Source: Chara braunii (taxonomy: Eukaryota > Streptophyta > Charophyceae > Charales > Characeae). From it: a stretch of DNA of 64,000 nucleotides. Below the pieces are notes generated by a model that saw nothing but the letters and a program-made list of their open reading frames with translations, did no database searches and was not told where the DNA came from. The stretch covers positions 115,858 through 179,857 of the forward strand of contig BFEA01000062.1 of NCBI GenBank assembly GCA_003427395.1, written 5' to 3'. The first letter of the stretch is position 1, and every line of letters begins with the position of its first letter. The translations under genes and the position numbers were made by a program. Below, piece after piece: positions 1-10,790 of the stretch.

Positions 1-90
1 TTTTTTCCCATACAGGGGGCCGGGGTCCCGGGTGCCGACCCCCGGAACCCCGGAACCCCGGCGGGGTCCCGGGGCCGGGGGTCGACAACC
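1..90. other. GC-rich inverted-repeat tract at the window edge
   Basis: The tract is very rich in G and C and is built from repeated CCCCGG and GGGGTC words that can fold back on each other. Similarity to the LINE on its right stops at about position 91, in the middle of the reverse transcriptase finger region, so this sequence replaces the rest of that gene. I see no reading frame here. It may be the end of another element whose other end lies outside the window, or a rearrangement point. Confidence 0.4.
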
Positions 91-1681
91 CTGGCCAACA
101 AGGTCCAGAAGGTTTCCCAAAATTCTTTTGAAAAACCATCTACACCTGGGGGTTTCTCTTCCTCCATCTGCATAAGAGCCATCAATATCTCCTCCCTGGT
201 GAGCGGATGGTCTAAAGCCTCTTGCATCCGCTAAGGGAGTGATTTAGTAAGGAGGGTGATAAAATCCTCTATTTCTCTGTTTCTTGTGGCGGTATTTTCG
301 CCTTGGGTGCGAGAGGTGAAGAGGTTTTTGTAGAAATCCCTAGCCACCTTCATGATACACTAAGGCGTGGAGGTTGCTAGCGGCCTCTTTGGTGCAGTGG
401 GATCCATGAAGGCCTCAATGGTCTGTCTCGTTGCCCTGGTCCTTGCCACTGTTGCCAAGCCAAAGAAGTCAGAGTCCATGACCCCTTCAGTGATGTGTTT
501 GGCGAGTTTACCTCTAATCCTTATGCCATGTCATCTATAGGTTGCGAAGTCCAATAGTTTATTCTGGAGTGTCTGAAGGTGAGGGGTGGAATGTTGTTGT
601 TGTAGGTTTTGAATCTGGTATTGAATCTCCGTTTCCTCTTGATAACGCTTGGCTGCTAATTTTTTGGAGTACTCTTTTATCTTGCGGCCCAAAAAAAAAA
701 GACCATTGTTGAACCATGTGACATCAGAATCAAAGTGTGCTTTCTGTTGGTGCCAGTAGGCCCTCGTGTCTTGAACCAACTGTGTAAAATCCTGCTGGTG
801 TAGGAGGGAATTATTGAGTTTGAAGAAGCCTGAGTCGTGATCCGGTCTCTGGCGAAAGGTGAGGGTGACTTCGCATAAGGCGTGATCTAGTCTCATAAAG
901 GGGTTGCGGGGAAGCAGATATGCAAACTGCATTGCACCTGCTAGGTTCTCTGACATAAGTATCAGGTCGATTTTGACCTATAATAGGTCTCTGCCCCCGT
1001 TGTGCGGAAGCAGGAGTACCTTCTTTCCGTGGGGAAGGATCTTCTAAAGGAATCAAATAGGTGCAAGGTAGAGTTCAGTTCCTCAATGATCCTTTCGTCA
1101 GATTCGATGTACGAGGGGCAGGGGGTGGGGATCCTCCATCTATCCAGCGTCCGGTCAGGGGCAGCATTAAAGTCCCCAGCTAGGATCACCGACACTTCGG
1201 CGGGAATCTGTTGGCGCAGGGTCTGAAAAAATTCTCATCTGTCCCTTTCAGAATTTGGTGCATATACACAAATAATACAGATCAGCTCAATCTCGAGCAT
1301 CACAAGTATCGAGACCCACCTACCCTCTTCCTGATCTATCACCCAATGGACCGGTGTCACCCTCGAGGTCGGTGGTATCCATACGGCCACCCCCGCACTG
1401 TCTGGTCTCGGGGCGTGAGCTCTAAATGCCTGGTAAGGCCATACCGTGTGATGCGCCCGACGGTGTTCCGGGGTATCCTGTAGGTGGGACTGTTGTATGC
1501 ACAGCACATCTGGCCAGTTTTTACCTGGGACCTCCTTGATCAGTTCCCAGATCGCCTGTCTTTTGTCACGTGTGGCCGTTGCTAAGCCATTAACGTTTAA
1601 CGTACGAAGATCAAGATCCGCCTCCCGCAGACCCTTACTCCAAGTCGGGTCTTTACCGTAGAGCAAGCGCTCCGGATCCAT
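91..1681 (-). pseudogene. LINE A ORF2, APE-type endonuclease and start of reverse transcriptase
   Basis: The endonuclease starts at 1681 with the NVNGL motif, then CIQQSHL, GDFNAAPD (near 1170) and LDHA. In sister copies the second motif reads IQETHL, so the catalytic Glu is Gln here and the enzyme would be inactive even without the frameshifts near 1235, 1195 and 962. After the endonuclease comes a helical linker (WFNNGL, 956-531) and then, with stops, the start of the reverse transcriptase (EEEKPPGVDGFSKEFWE) ending at about 91. Everything after that, including the FADD box, is missing from the window. Confidence 0.8.
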
Positions 1682-1911
1682 TTTTAAGTGTTTACACCCC
1701 CCCCTATAATCGCAGCCACGTTGTGGTGTCCAACTCCGTCATGACGGTGAGCAGCTGACTCTTTAGGATCCTACACAAACAAGCTAGTACCTCCTCTTCA
1801 TTCCACAGGTTGTTGGATTTTACCTTCATGCCTTGTAGGTCTAAAAAGGCCTGCCTGTGGGAACCATTTGAGGCCAGCTTCCTTTGTTGGATCCATCCGG
1901 ACCAAGATCTC

Positions 1912-4551
1912 TCATTGAGCTAACGTGGGGGAGGTGCGTATGAACTTGCCTTGTGCACCAGGTATTAGGTGTCTCTGAATGTGCTGATTCACCTCATCCA
2001 TTAAGAGGCTGTCATGCCTATGCGTGGGCACCAAAGTGAGGAACGGGTCGATTCCTGCCAGAAAGACTTCCCCATATTTCGCATGTTTACGGGCCATGGC
2101 CATGCTGAGTTCCCATCTGCCATCCTTCTTTCGCACCGGGAGCATCAGGACACCGTTCAGCGTAGGTTGTTGTAGGTATCTCCCTGATCCCAAATGTTGC
2201 CTGACCTTACTGCGCTTGTCCAGCACCCTGGCTTAGCTTGTTCTCGTGTCCTCTTCCCTCCCATCCTCTTGTGCCTGATTATTGTTGCTGCATTCTTTTG
2301 TGGTCAACACTTCCAGAACAGTCAAGGGGGGCAGGGGAGAGGGGGTCTCCTTCGTCGGTTGAGGTCTTTGTTGCGGACCTGAGAGGTCAGGACCTGTAGG
2401 CTGTGGTGTGTTTGATTCGTTTTCCAGTGTCTGGTCTTGCTGAGAGTCTGCTCCTTCCGGTGTGGCGGTCCCATCTTGGTGGATCGACACTATTTCCCCT
2501 GGAGAAGGGGGATGTGTTTTCCATTCTGGGCTCAAGGGGCAGAATCGGCTGGCAACAATACAGTAAATACGTTGTAGGATCTCTGGCCATTGGGTTCCTT
2601 GCGGTGGGCCATGCTCTAATGCTGATCGTAGTGTGCCACTTTCCTCTAACATCGGGACTAAGTCGTGGAATGTGGTGTCCCAGAACTCCGTGGTGTGGCC
2701 AGGGTGACAGTCCTGCAACCTCTGTAACAACCAGTGTGCCACAGATGCCATCTTAGCGTGTAGACGTTGTTCCTTTGAGTGCCTCTGCTCTGGGTGCCCC
2801 TGTGACGTTTCAACATCGGTCATGATGATATCTGGGGGGGGGAACTCTCTTTCATCTTCCATGGTTATTTCCACAGTCTGGGCGGTCTCTATCTCCATGG
2901 GATAGGGGCCAAAGACATTATGAAACGGATCTTCGCTCTTCTTCTCACCAGTTTCCCCGCCCTTCAACCCATCCCCGACGAACCCCAATGTTCCAGACTT
3001 GGGTTGTGGGGCAGTCATCTTGTTCCTTTGAGTCTCAGGATTTTCCTGTAACTCTTTAATTCTTTCACCCAATTCTTGTGCATCGTCGGGGATTGCCTTG
3101 CTCTTGTCCCCCTAGGATTTTGTTCCTTCCATCCTGTCTTTATCCCCGGGAGAGTCTGCTTTTCTGATCATTAACCATTTTGGCTGCTCCGTCGTCTTTG
3201 GGTTCGCACGCTTGTCTCGCCATTCAACGGAAAATTTCCCAGATCACCGGTTTCTTGTGTCTGACCGGGGCCGGGGGGTCATTGGTCACCCCCGTCCCTG
3301 GCCCCAATCTCTTCCACTTTGATCGCACTAGGGTCCAATCATCCCCCTCCCCCTTGTCATAGTCCGTGGATTTGTCGACCTTTTTTCCCCTTTTTTTTTC
3401 CTCTGGGTGCCCCGGTGTCATTGATTCCTTCAACTTGGTCTCAAGGGTTTTGGGAGGGGCCCAAAAATCAGGGGGACGTGTATCCACATTCGGTTCCCCT
3501 TGCTTCTCCCACACCCATCCTCGCGCTTTCTCCTCCCTATCAATTTCCTCTAAGTAGGCCCACCCTTCATGTCTTGGGTCAACAGGATGCCAACGTGCTG
3601 TGTTGAAGGGGTCTCTCTGCAGTCGACCCGTCACTCGTACCGATCTATACGGGTGAGATGGACATGATTCCTCCATGCACAAGTGGCCATAGGCTTTACA
3701 TTTGAAACACCATGGCCGCAGTTTGTGGGTGGTGTGTATCCTGTATTCTTTTTCCTTTATCCTAAACAGGATTACATCATCCATAGAAAAGGGGAGGGAC
3801 TCCGGAATATCTAGAGCAAGCATGAGGTAATTGTCTCTTTGTGCCACAAAAGGGGGGAGAGGGTCAATAAAGTCGATGATTTTGTATTTCTGACCTAATT
3901 CCTGTAGAAAGTTGGCCTGAATCTCAATCGGGATGTACCTGAATTCAACCCAAAAGTGGTCAGTCATCATTCTCAGTCGTTGTTCTTCCGGACCAGGTTT
4001 TTTTGGGGGGACCAGGGGTAGATCCTCACCTCCGATCGCTCACACCGTAGACTCTTCCATCTGTCAATGGTTTGTTTATCCTGTTCATACATGGCCAAGA
4101 CTGTGAAGGTCGTGGATGAGAGGGGGTGAATCAGGAAGGAATCCCTGGTTGCCTGGGCATCCCGTTTCAAAACCTCCAAACGATGTTTGATCCATTTTAC
4201 TTTGTCATTAGTAGATTTATAAGCAGAATCGTCATAAAACACCCAGGTATTTGCGTGTCTGAGGTATACATTCTCTCTGATACCAAGTCCTTCTTTCGGG
4301 TAAGTCCTCACCATTGCATTCTTCCCACTCTGATCAACCACCACCGTTTCTGGGGCACAAACGAGTTTGGAGAGAAAGAAGGTCCGCGCAGACAACACAT
4401 TATATAGGGGGATGTGCTGCGTTGGCCCAGGGTCACCCGAGGTCCCTACCTCCCTGTGAATGGTCAGCGACTTCCCTTGAAAGGGTCGTTTAATCCTGTC
4501 TGCCCATGATCCCTGAGTGGCGGTCTCATTACCTTTCCCCCCTTGTGCCAC
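1912..4551 (-). pseudogene. LINE A ORF1, nucleic-acid-binding protein, broken
   Basis: Four segments can be followed. Residues from 4551 to 3973 form an N-terminal domain. A stop plus a 2-base shift leads into 3970-3224, which holds a zinc knuckle at 3709-3662 with spacing CX2CX4HX6C. Then comes 3072-2233, an acidic, proline-rich middle with a PPQGxxW motif near the end, and 2226-1912, a short C-terminal module with the motif VLMLPVRKKDGRWEL. LINE ORF1 proteins coat the element RNA and chaperone target-primed reverse transcription. The first methionine in the frame is at 4551; the frame is open further upstream without another ATG, so the true start may lie across a frameshift. The same four-part order is seen in LINE B. 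Confidence 0.75.
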
Positions 4552-4620
4552 GTTTTGATCGCCATGACTGGTTTGTACGTGGTTCGGCTCGGCTGCTGAT
4601 TCAGCCTGTGTTTTTTCCTT

Positions 4621-5777
4621 AGTGATTGTAGGTTTCCCAGTCAGTGATCCCTCTATCTCTCCTGCTAAACCTACCCGCTGGTGTCACAGACATAGCTATC
4701 ACCCTTCCCTCCCCATCTGTTGTTGACCCTCCCAACAATGGATGCTCTAGTATGCCTGTGCCAACTAGCCGCACAGAGTCAGGCGAGGGGAAGGCACCCA
4801 GACGCGCCCTCTTCAGGATCCCCCTCCCCCCCCCCCGGGGCGATGATGCCTCCTGCAGTGACCCTCGTGCTGTAGTTATGTTGGCTGACTGTTGAGGTCT
4901 TAGCGAGGGGGGGGTTCCCAGGGCAGCCCCTCCCCCCCACTTGGGCGTGTGGGTACCTTGTGTTATGTCAGACAGGGGGGGACCACATGCTGACTTCCTG
5001 AAGCCATGGGTTAATAAGGCACGTAGGTGGCAGTTCATGATCTGTCTCATCGCGCCCCTGTAGTATATCATGGATTCTAATCTCCGGCTGTTTGTTTTTT
5101 TCCCTTAGGGTGGGCGGCTCCATTTTGGGAGGGAAAAAAAAAAAAAAAAAAAAAAGGGAAGGGGGGGGACACCGTGAATTTTGCCGAGCCAACTATCCGT
5201 GCCAAGCGCTTCTTCCCGCAAGTCAACGGGCACAATAATAGTCAGCCGTGTGTGTATGTGGCGTAGTTTCCCTGGAGCAGCCTTCCTGTGCGGGCACAGT
5301 AATAGTCAGTTGTGTGTGTACGTGGCGTAGTTTCCCTAGAGCAGCCTTCCTGTGAGATGTCGAGTGATTTCTTTACTTAAATTTATTCTTGTTTCCAAAT
5401 TCCTCCTGGCTCGACTTTGCTTTAATTCTATCTTTCACAAAATTTAATTCAGAAAAGGTAGACGAATCCTATATGGCTGGTCTTTTAGGGGGGGGGGGGA
5501 AGAGGTGGACCAACAAGATGGTGAAGGGAGATGCGGAGGGAGATGCGCCCGGTACCTCTCTTGTCCCTTATTGTACTTCTCGCAACTCTCAGGAGGGCTA
5601 TCGTACCTCAGCCGGGCGCCCCACCCGGATTAGAGGACGTCCACCCTCCCCTTGCCTCCCTCCGGATTTGGAGCCGTGTTTTATCCTGCCTCTGCGTCGT
5701 TCATCTACCTCCTCGCCCCCACCTTCTCACTCTTCCCTTGTCTTGTGATGTTGTCTACCTCGCCATCCCTTGCATGA
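4621..5777. other. Upstream flank of LINE A, no gene seen
   Basis: This stretch holds C- and G-homopolymers, an A22 run at 5134-5155, and a two-unit tandem repeat listed separately. The remainder up to the transposon at 5786 is pyrimidine-rich. Short open frames exist on both strands but none resembles a known protein or recurs elsewhere in the window. Part of it may be the LINE A 5' untranslated region. Confidence 0.4.
5228..5355. repeat. 64-bp tandem repeat, two units
   Basis: Units 5228-5291 and 5292-5355 differ at only a few positions; both begin GGGCACA, contain GTGGCGTAGTTTCCCT and end in CAGCCTTCCTGTG. Its place just upstream of LINE A suggests 5'-UTR monomers like those of some L1 families, but that is inference. 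Confidence 0.75.
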
Positions 5778-6001
5778 CATCCTTTCTATGTAACGCCAGC
5801 GGCCGCGGTCATGACCGCGGCGACCGCGGAATGCCGCGGCCCACAGCGGCCAAGGGGAGAGGGGGTTAGGGGTCGGGGTTGCAGATTGGGGTTCCAGAAC
5901 CCCGACCCCACCCTCTTGAAAAAAAAAAAGTTAAAAAAAATAATTTTTGGGGAGGTCGTTTTTCGTGTGTGTGAAAAAAAAAAAAAAAAGAAAACAAAAA
6001 A

Positions 6002-6246
<245 letters not shown>

Positions 6247-6280
6247 TGTTGGGGGAGATCCTCCAACCCTTCCCCCGGCA

Positions 6281-6624
<344 letters not shown>

Positions 6625-6970
6625 GCCAGTGTTTCGCCACCAGCCCAATAAACCAAAAATATGAAGAAAAAAAAAATCCATCACCGCTTTTATTTATTTA
6701 TTTATTTATTTATTTCATTTTCGTTTTTTATTTTTTTCCCTTCCAGGAAATGTCACAAAAAAATATTAAAAATCACAGCCGTGTAGAGTTTTTTTTTTTT
6801 ACACGCCCATATTTTTAATTTTTTTTCTCGAATATTTTTAGACCCCGAAAAAAATTTCGGGGTTTCGTGCCCGCAGTCGGCCGCGGGCGGCCATCACCAC
6901 GGTCGGGATCCAGACCGTTGGTGGTAAAATGGCCCGCGGTCGCGACCGCGGGTGATACATAGCATCCTTT

Positions 6971-7437
6971 TTCTCACTCCTCAGCTGTGGATTCCAACCC
7001 CCTTTTTCTTACGTCCACACTCACCCCTTCGTCATTCTTCCTTCCTTCGTGCTTGCCTTGTGCTGATGCCTCCTCCTCCACACTATTTGTATCTTTTAAC
7101 CCTTTCCTCCAGGGATCAGTCCTGATTGACCCTGGTCATGTGAGTGTCGATTCTTCTTTTGAACGTTCTTCTCTGAGCTATCGAATTTCCTTGACGTTGT
7201 ATGCCCCTTAACGTCTCGTGCAAGTCCTCCTTGGTGTCGACGTGGCATGCACCCCTCCGTGTCAGTTATCGGTGACCTCCCATTTTTCACCAGTTATGGC
7301 TTCACCCATGACCACCGTAGTGCGTGTCAGATGTCCCCTTACGCACTAACTTCACATGACTTCCCGCTCTGCCTTCCCCCGTGCGCCTGTTGATGCTGTC
7401 CTCTAAACTGTCTTGACGATCCTCCTTTGATGTCCAT
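6971..7437. other. Region without recognisable gene
   Basis: Right flank of the DNA transposon. Short frames only; nothing recurs elsewhere in the window. Confidence 0.4.
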
Positions 7438-7439
7438 GT

Positions 7440-7536
7440 GGCGTGCACACGTCTTCGTCGGCTACCCTCGTCCTCCCGCCATTTTCTGGCGTGCACCCGT
7501 CTGCGTCGGCTACCCGTGTCCTCCCGCCATTTGCCA
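7440..7536. repeat. 48-bp tandem repeat, two units
   Basis: Two adjacent units, about 7440-7487 and 7488-7536, both reading GGCGTGCAC..CGTC..CGTCGGCTACCC..GTCCTCCCGCCATTT. They differ at a handful of positions. Confidence 0.75.
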
Positions 7537-7639
7537 GCTATGGCTCCACCCAATTTCGGGCGGGGCAGGATCGGGCGCCCGCGGGGCCGCCCCGGGTTAC
7601 CGGTGTTACGACCCGTACCCTGGGGCCGCTCCCCGTCGT

Positions 7640-7716
7640 CGCGTAAACGGACGGACCTGCCTTCCGTGCGCAACGCAGCGCTAACTCCAACTGAGCTATC
7701 TAACTATTATCCCCCA
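7640..7716 (-). other. tRNA-like sequence, probable relic or SINE head
   Basis: On the minus strand the segment contains TAGCTCAGTTGG, a perfect A-box (D-arm) of a tRNA gene, followed by AGCGCTGCG and TTGCGCACGGAAGG as in an anticodon arm. The expected T-arm is poor (GGTCCGTCC instead of GGTTCGANTCC) and I cannot draw a proper 7-bp acceptor stem. It is therefore not a functional tRNA gene. A tRNA-derived retroposon head or a tRNA pseudogene is the best reading. Confidence 0.4.
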
Positions 7717-7725
7717 ATACGACCC

Positions 7726-7935
7726 TTGATCGGTAAAAGAGTAAAATTGCGGCAGTTTTTAAAAAAAGGACAGTACCACAGTGCACCCTCCCCGCAAGGG
7801 GTGCTGGTCTTACCAATACGCAAGAAGGACCAGCGATGCGAACTCGGCCTCATTGAAATGCAAGCCCCAAGCAAACATGAGGGGGTAACATTAGGTGGCT
7901 TTCAACCGTTTTTTGTTCAGGTACTCCCCTGCTGA
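7726..7935 (+). pseudogene. LINE E ORF1 C-terminal module
   Basis: The frame reads QGVLVLPIRKKDQRCELGL and then EGVTLGGFQPFF, the same motif pair found at the end of ORF1 in LINES A, B and H/C. It ends in a stop at 7933-7935. The next 400 bases to the endonuclease are too decayed to follow. Confidence 0.65.
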
Positions 7936-8332
7936 TAAGGGACCAAATTGTGGCTGAGGGGACTGAAAAATACATCACAGACAACCGCAGACCGGGAGCC
8001 CAGGCCATCAAGACTTGATGCCCTGCGTAGCTGGCATAGAATGAGGTGTGGGTCCTTTTCGATCAGGCACAAGGTGCAGGGCTTTAATGGTATTCACACA
8101 CTGGCCTGTTAGACCTTCAGGCTCTCACAGTTAAAGCGAACCAGAACTGCAAGGAGGAGGAAATGCAAGCATGCTTGTTCAAGATCCTTAGGAAGGCAAC
8201 TCTACACAACATGGCAGACTGGGACACGAGGACCAGGATACGGCTCTAAAGGAAGGAAGGGATCCACAAATCTAACAGGATAGGCAATCGTGAACAGTCT
8301 GTCTCTGCCGCAATAAAATGGGCAAAGAAAAG

Positions 8333-8809
8333 ATGAATGCAATCAGAGCCCTCTATGGCCAAGATGAAGGGAGTGGACCCCGGGTCTAAGGACTGCAGAC
8401 CTACAAACAGTAAATGTAAACGGGCTGGCAACAACCTGCCCAGACAAACGCCAGGCGATTTTGAAACAAACCAGAGGTATTGGCCAGCACGGATTGGCCT
8501 GACCTTATATGTATACAGGAGACACATCTCCTGGGTACACCGGAACACCACAGAGAGCATCAGCTGATCTGGCCTCACCCGGCCTTTAGGGCCCATGCAC
8601 CAAGGCTCGGAAGCTCGGGAGTAGCCTTTTTTTTTTTTTTTTAATTTTAAACGCGCCCTCCAGTGTTAGTGGTGCTGGTAAGAGCAGACACCACCTCAAA
8701 GGCTAACCCGGTCCATTGGGCTGCCAATCTGGAGGAAGGAAGGTGGGTTTCTGTTCTCTCTATGCTTGAACTGGAGTTGGTGTGTGTCATATGCATTTAT
8801 GCGCCAAAT
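8333..8809 (+). pseudogene. LINE E endonuclease, N-terminal half, broken
   Basis: Starting from an ATG at 8333 (MNAIRALYGQ), and changing frame twice, one reads LQTVNVNGLATT, then DLICIQETHLLGTPEH with the catalytic Glu present, then SSGVA. The frame is broken by the insert at 8627-8690 and resumes as NPVHW and EEGRWVSVLSMLELELVCVICIYAPN. The GDFN and DH motifs are absent because the copy is cut at 8810. The start MNxxxALYG is shared with LINES B and H/C. Confidence 0.7.
8627..8690 (-). mobile_element. Hairpin-only LINE-tail retrocopy
   Basis: A T16 run followed by the reverse complement of the LINE 3' hairpin (GGTGTCTGCTCTTACCAGCACC on the minus strand, given here by its 22-base span at about 8667-8690). 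It replaces roughly 15 bases of the LINE E endonuclease. Only the last ~60 bases plus a poly(A) tail were copied, the shortest such copy in the window. No target-site duplication is visible. Confidence 0.65.
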
Positions 8810-9185
8810 GGCTTTTTGTCAAATTTGAAATATTTTGTTTGCACAAAGAAACTGAACAAGGATTGTTTTGCCTCATTTTGTATGTTTTTCTAAAAGCTGG
8901 TCCCAATAAGTTAGTGGTAGACCACGGGTACTTCCTAAAGATGTGCCGGTTAACAAGCCACAATTTTAGGAAACGTACAGGCCACTAGCGCCCAAATTCA
9001 TCCGACTAGAAACATTTCTACTCTATTTTTTTCCACGGCCGATAGCTGGGCCAAGTACTGGTGGTTTAATGAGTACCGCCTGCAATCAAGAAACCCAAGC
9101 ATCTGGAAGGGTCAAAAGTGACAACTGAAAAATCCTTGTTCAATTTCGTCATGCAAGCAAAATATTTCAAATTTAATGAAAAGTC
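8810..9185. mobile_element. Small element with ~55-bp terminal inverted repeats
   Basis: The left arm (8810-8865) and right arm (9125-9185) are imperfect inverted copies sharing AAATTTGAAATATTTTG and TGAACAAGGAT in inverted order. The 376-bp unit has no coding capacity I can recognise and interrupts the LINE E endonuclease. A MITE-type non-autonomous DNA transposon is likely. I see no clear target-site duplication. Confidence 0.55.
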
Positions 9186-9240
9186 AGATCCCCTTCGGGC
9201 GCGGCGCGGCGGGGAGCGCTGCGCCCTGCCGGTACGATCC

Positions 9241-9352
9241 TTTTTTTTTTCTTTTTTTCTTTTTCTTTTTCTTTTAAAACAAATGCTCCAATCTATTTGT
9301 GAGGAACAGCATGTGCTGGGAACCGGGCCCAGCGTCCCATATCAAATTGTAC
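9241..9352 (-). mobile_element. LINE-tail copy, minus strand
   Basis: On the minus strand: GGGACGCTGGGCCCGGTTCC, then CAGCACATGCTG, AATAGATTGGAG and an A-rich tail (T-rich with C interruptions on the plus strand, 9241-9276). This is the tail variant that lacks the second hairpin (GGTGCTAGTGG). Confidence 0.7.
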
Positions 9353-9354
9353 AG

Positions 9355-9495
9355 ATCATTAAGAACATTTGACAATATTTGAGATCATTAAGAACATTTG
9401 AGACCATTTGAGATCATTAGGAACATTTGAGAACATTTGAGATCATTAAGAACATTTGAGAACATTTGAGATCATTTGAGATCATTTGAGATATC
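9355..9495. repeat. ATTTGAGA minisatellite
   Basis: A tandem run of 10-11 base units of the form CATTTGAGAAC / CATTTGAGATC / CATTAAGAAC. It lies immediately upstream (in element sense) of the minus-strand LINE tail and looks like an expansion of the CCGGTATCTCAAAT sequence that precedes two other tail copies (25255 and 25800). Confidence 0.8.
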
Positions 9496-9574
9496 GGGGC
9501 CATTACCCGGCTTCGGCTGAGATCAGTCTGTGAATATCTAATGACCTATTAAAGAAGTACTCATGCACAAAGGT

Positions 9575-9880
9575 CCTACGAATGCTCACAACCCTCAGGA
9601 TTCCTAACAAGCCCTTCTAAGACTTTCCAACACAGTCTTACTCTCTGCTGACCTCTTCCAGGCCTCATGCCCCCACCCTGCTGGGTTACAGGGCAACACA
9701 ACTCGCCCCAGCTCCGGCCAGCGTCGTCCCAGCAGCAAACCTTGGCTGTCCCTTGGGATGCCCACCCCAAAGCATCCCCATATCTCTCTACCAGGCCTCA
9801 TGCTCCTGCATCAGCAGGTTACAGGGCAACACCCCAGCACCGGCCAGCATCGTTCTGGCATCAAACAGCCGCAGATCACT
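9575..9880 (-). repeat. Dimeric GACGCTGG repeat, copy R1
   Basis: Minus strand: two units, each with CGACGCTGGCCGGAGCTGGGG (spread over about 21 bases), GTTGCCCTGTAACC and GTGAGGCCTGG, joined by a linker with TTGGGGTGGGCAT. The same dimer recurs at 10030, 12590, 25395, 60785 and 61235, with single units at 58540 and 59015. Confidence 0.8.
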
Positions 9881-10029
9881 GAGTATAACCGCTTCAAAAC
9901 CGCCTAGGATGGGTTGCTAAGAGTCCCTAGAGTCCTAAGACATTCATAAGAACCACCGACAAATCAGATAGGTGAAACCTATTCAATCCACCTACGACCA
10001 CCACCAGCATGACTGTTTTCAGCACGAAC

Positions 10030-10260
10030 CGAAGCTCTTCCAGGCCTCATGCTCCCATCAAGTTAGGTTACAGAGTTGCACCACCTTGCTCCAGCACCGG
10101 CCAGCATTGCTCCAGTTACGAGCCCCGATGACCACTGAGACTGCCCCGCACACAGCCCCCCAGAGCTCTCTACCAGGCCTCACGCCCCCGCTAAGCTAGG
10201 TCACGGAGTTGCGCCACCTGGCTCCGGCTCCGGCCAGCGTTGCTCCAACATCGGTCTTCG
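10030..10260 (-). repeat. Dimeric GACGCTGG repeat, copy R2
   Basis: A more diverged minus-strand dimer: CAACGCTGGCCGG, then GTGACCTAGC, GTGAGGCCTGGTAGAGAGCT, and a second unit CAATGCTGGCCGGTGCTGG. Unit order and spacing are as in R1. Confidence 0.7.
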
Positions 10261-10620
10261 GCCGCCGGTACGATCCTGCCGGTGTGCTACGGAGAAGCCA
10301 GGTGACATCGGCGATGTAGCGGGCGAACGCACGAGGCGAGGGATGGCAGGGCGTGGCGACGAGCGGCGATGGGGAGCAACAACGAGCGGCGAGGCGCGGG
10401 GGAAGAGGGCAGGGCTGATGGTGGCAGGATGTGATGGAGGAAGATGAGGCAAGGGGTAAGGGTGGGTGGAGGCGCCTCGTGGGGCTTGCGACTCGTCAGT
10501 ACGGTGTGGGAGTAATCAGGTGAAGCGGCGGGCGAAAGTGCGGGGGGAGTGATGGCAGGTGGTGGCAGCTCTTGGTGAAGATTCTAACAGCGGGTTACGA
10601 GAGATGGCGGATTGAATAGG
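10261..10620. other. G-rich region without recognisable gene
   Basis: Purine/G-rich sequence with a loose internal duplication: GCGGGCGAACGCACGAGGCGAGGGATGGCAG-like at about 10318 is echoed at about 10525. No convincing frame. Confidence 0.4.
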
Positions 10621-10631
10621 TTTCTGCCACC

Positions 10632-10790
10632 ATGGATGTTCTTTCTCCCTTCGGACTGCCAGCGAGGGGTCGTCGACAGACTCAGCGGTTTAGGCTCGCT
10701 ACGTGGCTGTGTTGTGGTAAGTGTTGGCCACTTTCCGGCAATCTTCATCGTTCAACTTTTTGGTTAGATGTGATGCAGGCCACGAGCAGC
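10632..10790 (+). CDS. Small ORF with strong start context; possible first exon
   Basis: The ATG at 10632 lies in GCCACCATGG, an ideal eukaryotic start context. The frame is open for 52 codons (MDVLSPFGLPARGRR...). After 28 codons plus one base there is a good 5' splice site, G|GTAAGT, at 10717. The sequence after it becomes T-rich and intron-like. If real, this would be exon 1 of a host gene with a long first intron that holds the hairpin array, later cut by the retrotransposon at 12816. No similarity is recognised and no 3' splice site or second exon was identified. Confidence 0.25.

Larger units (their letters stand above)
91..4620 (-). mobile_element. LINE A, L1-like non-LTR retrotransposon, 3' part missing
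   Basis: Read on the minus strand, the order is ORF1 (about 4620 to 1912), a short gap, then ORF2 with endonuclease and the start of the reverse transcriptase, ending abruptly at about 91. ORF1 and ORF2 both align along their length with LINE B at 42300-48800, so the family assignment is firm. The frames carry several stops and frameshifts, so the copy is dead. Upstream (4620-5230) is probably its 5' untranslated region; it contains a run of 22 A on the plus strand at 5134-5155, but I cannot fix the 5' end. Confidence 0.85.
7726..8809 (+). mobile_element. LINE E, relic covering the ORF1 end and ORF2 start
   Basis: The plus strand carries the ORF1 C-terminal module (7726-7935) and, about 400 bases later, the start of an endonuclease (8333-8809) up to the CIYAPN motif. 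The order matches LINES A, B and H/C. The endonuclease is interrupted at 8627-8690 by a tiny retrocopy and ended at 8810 by a terminal-inverted-repeat element. The 5' boundary is not defined. Confidence 0.75.

Noticed and set aside
7640-7716. Functional tRNA gene on the minus strand
   Set aside because: Good A-box but poor B-box and no acceptor pairing.
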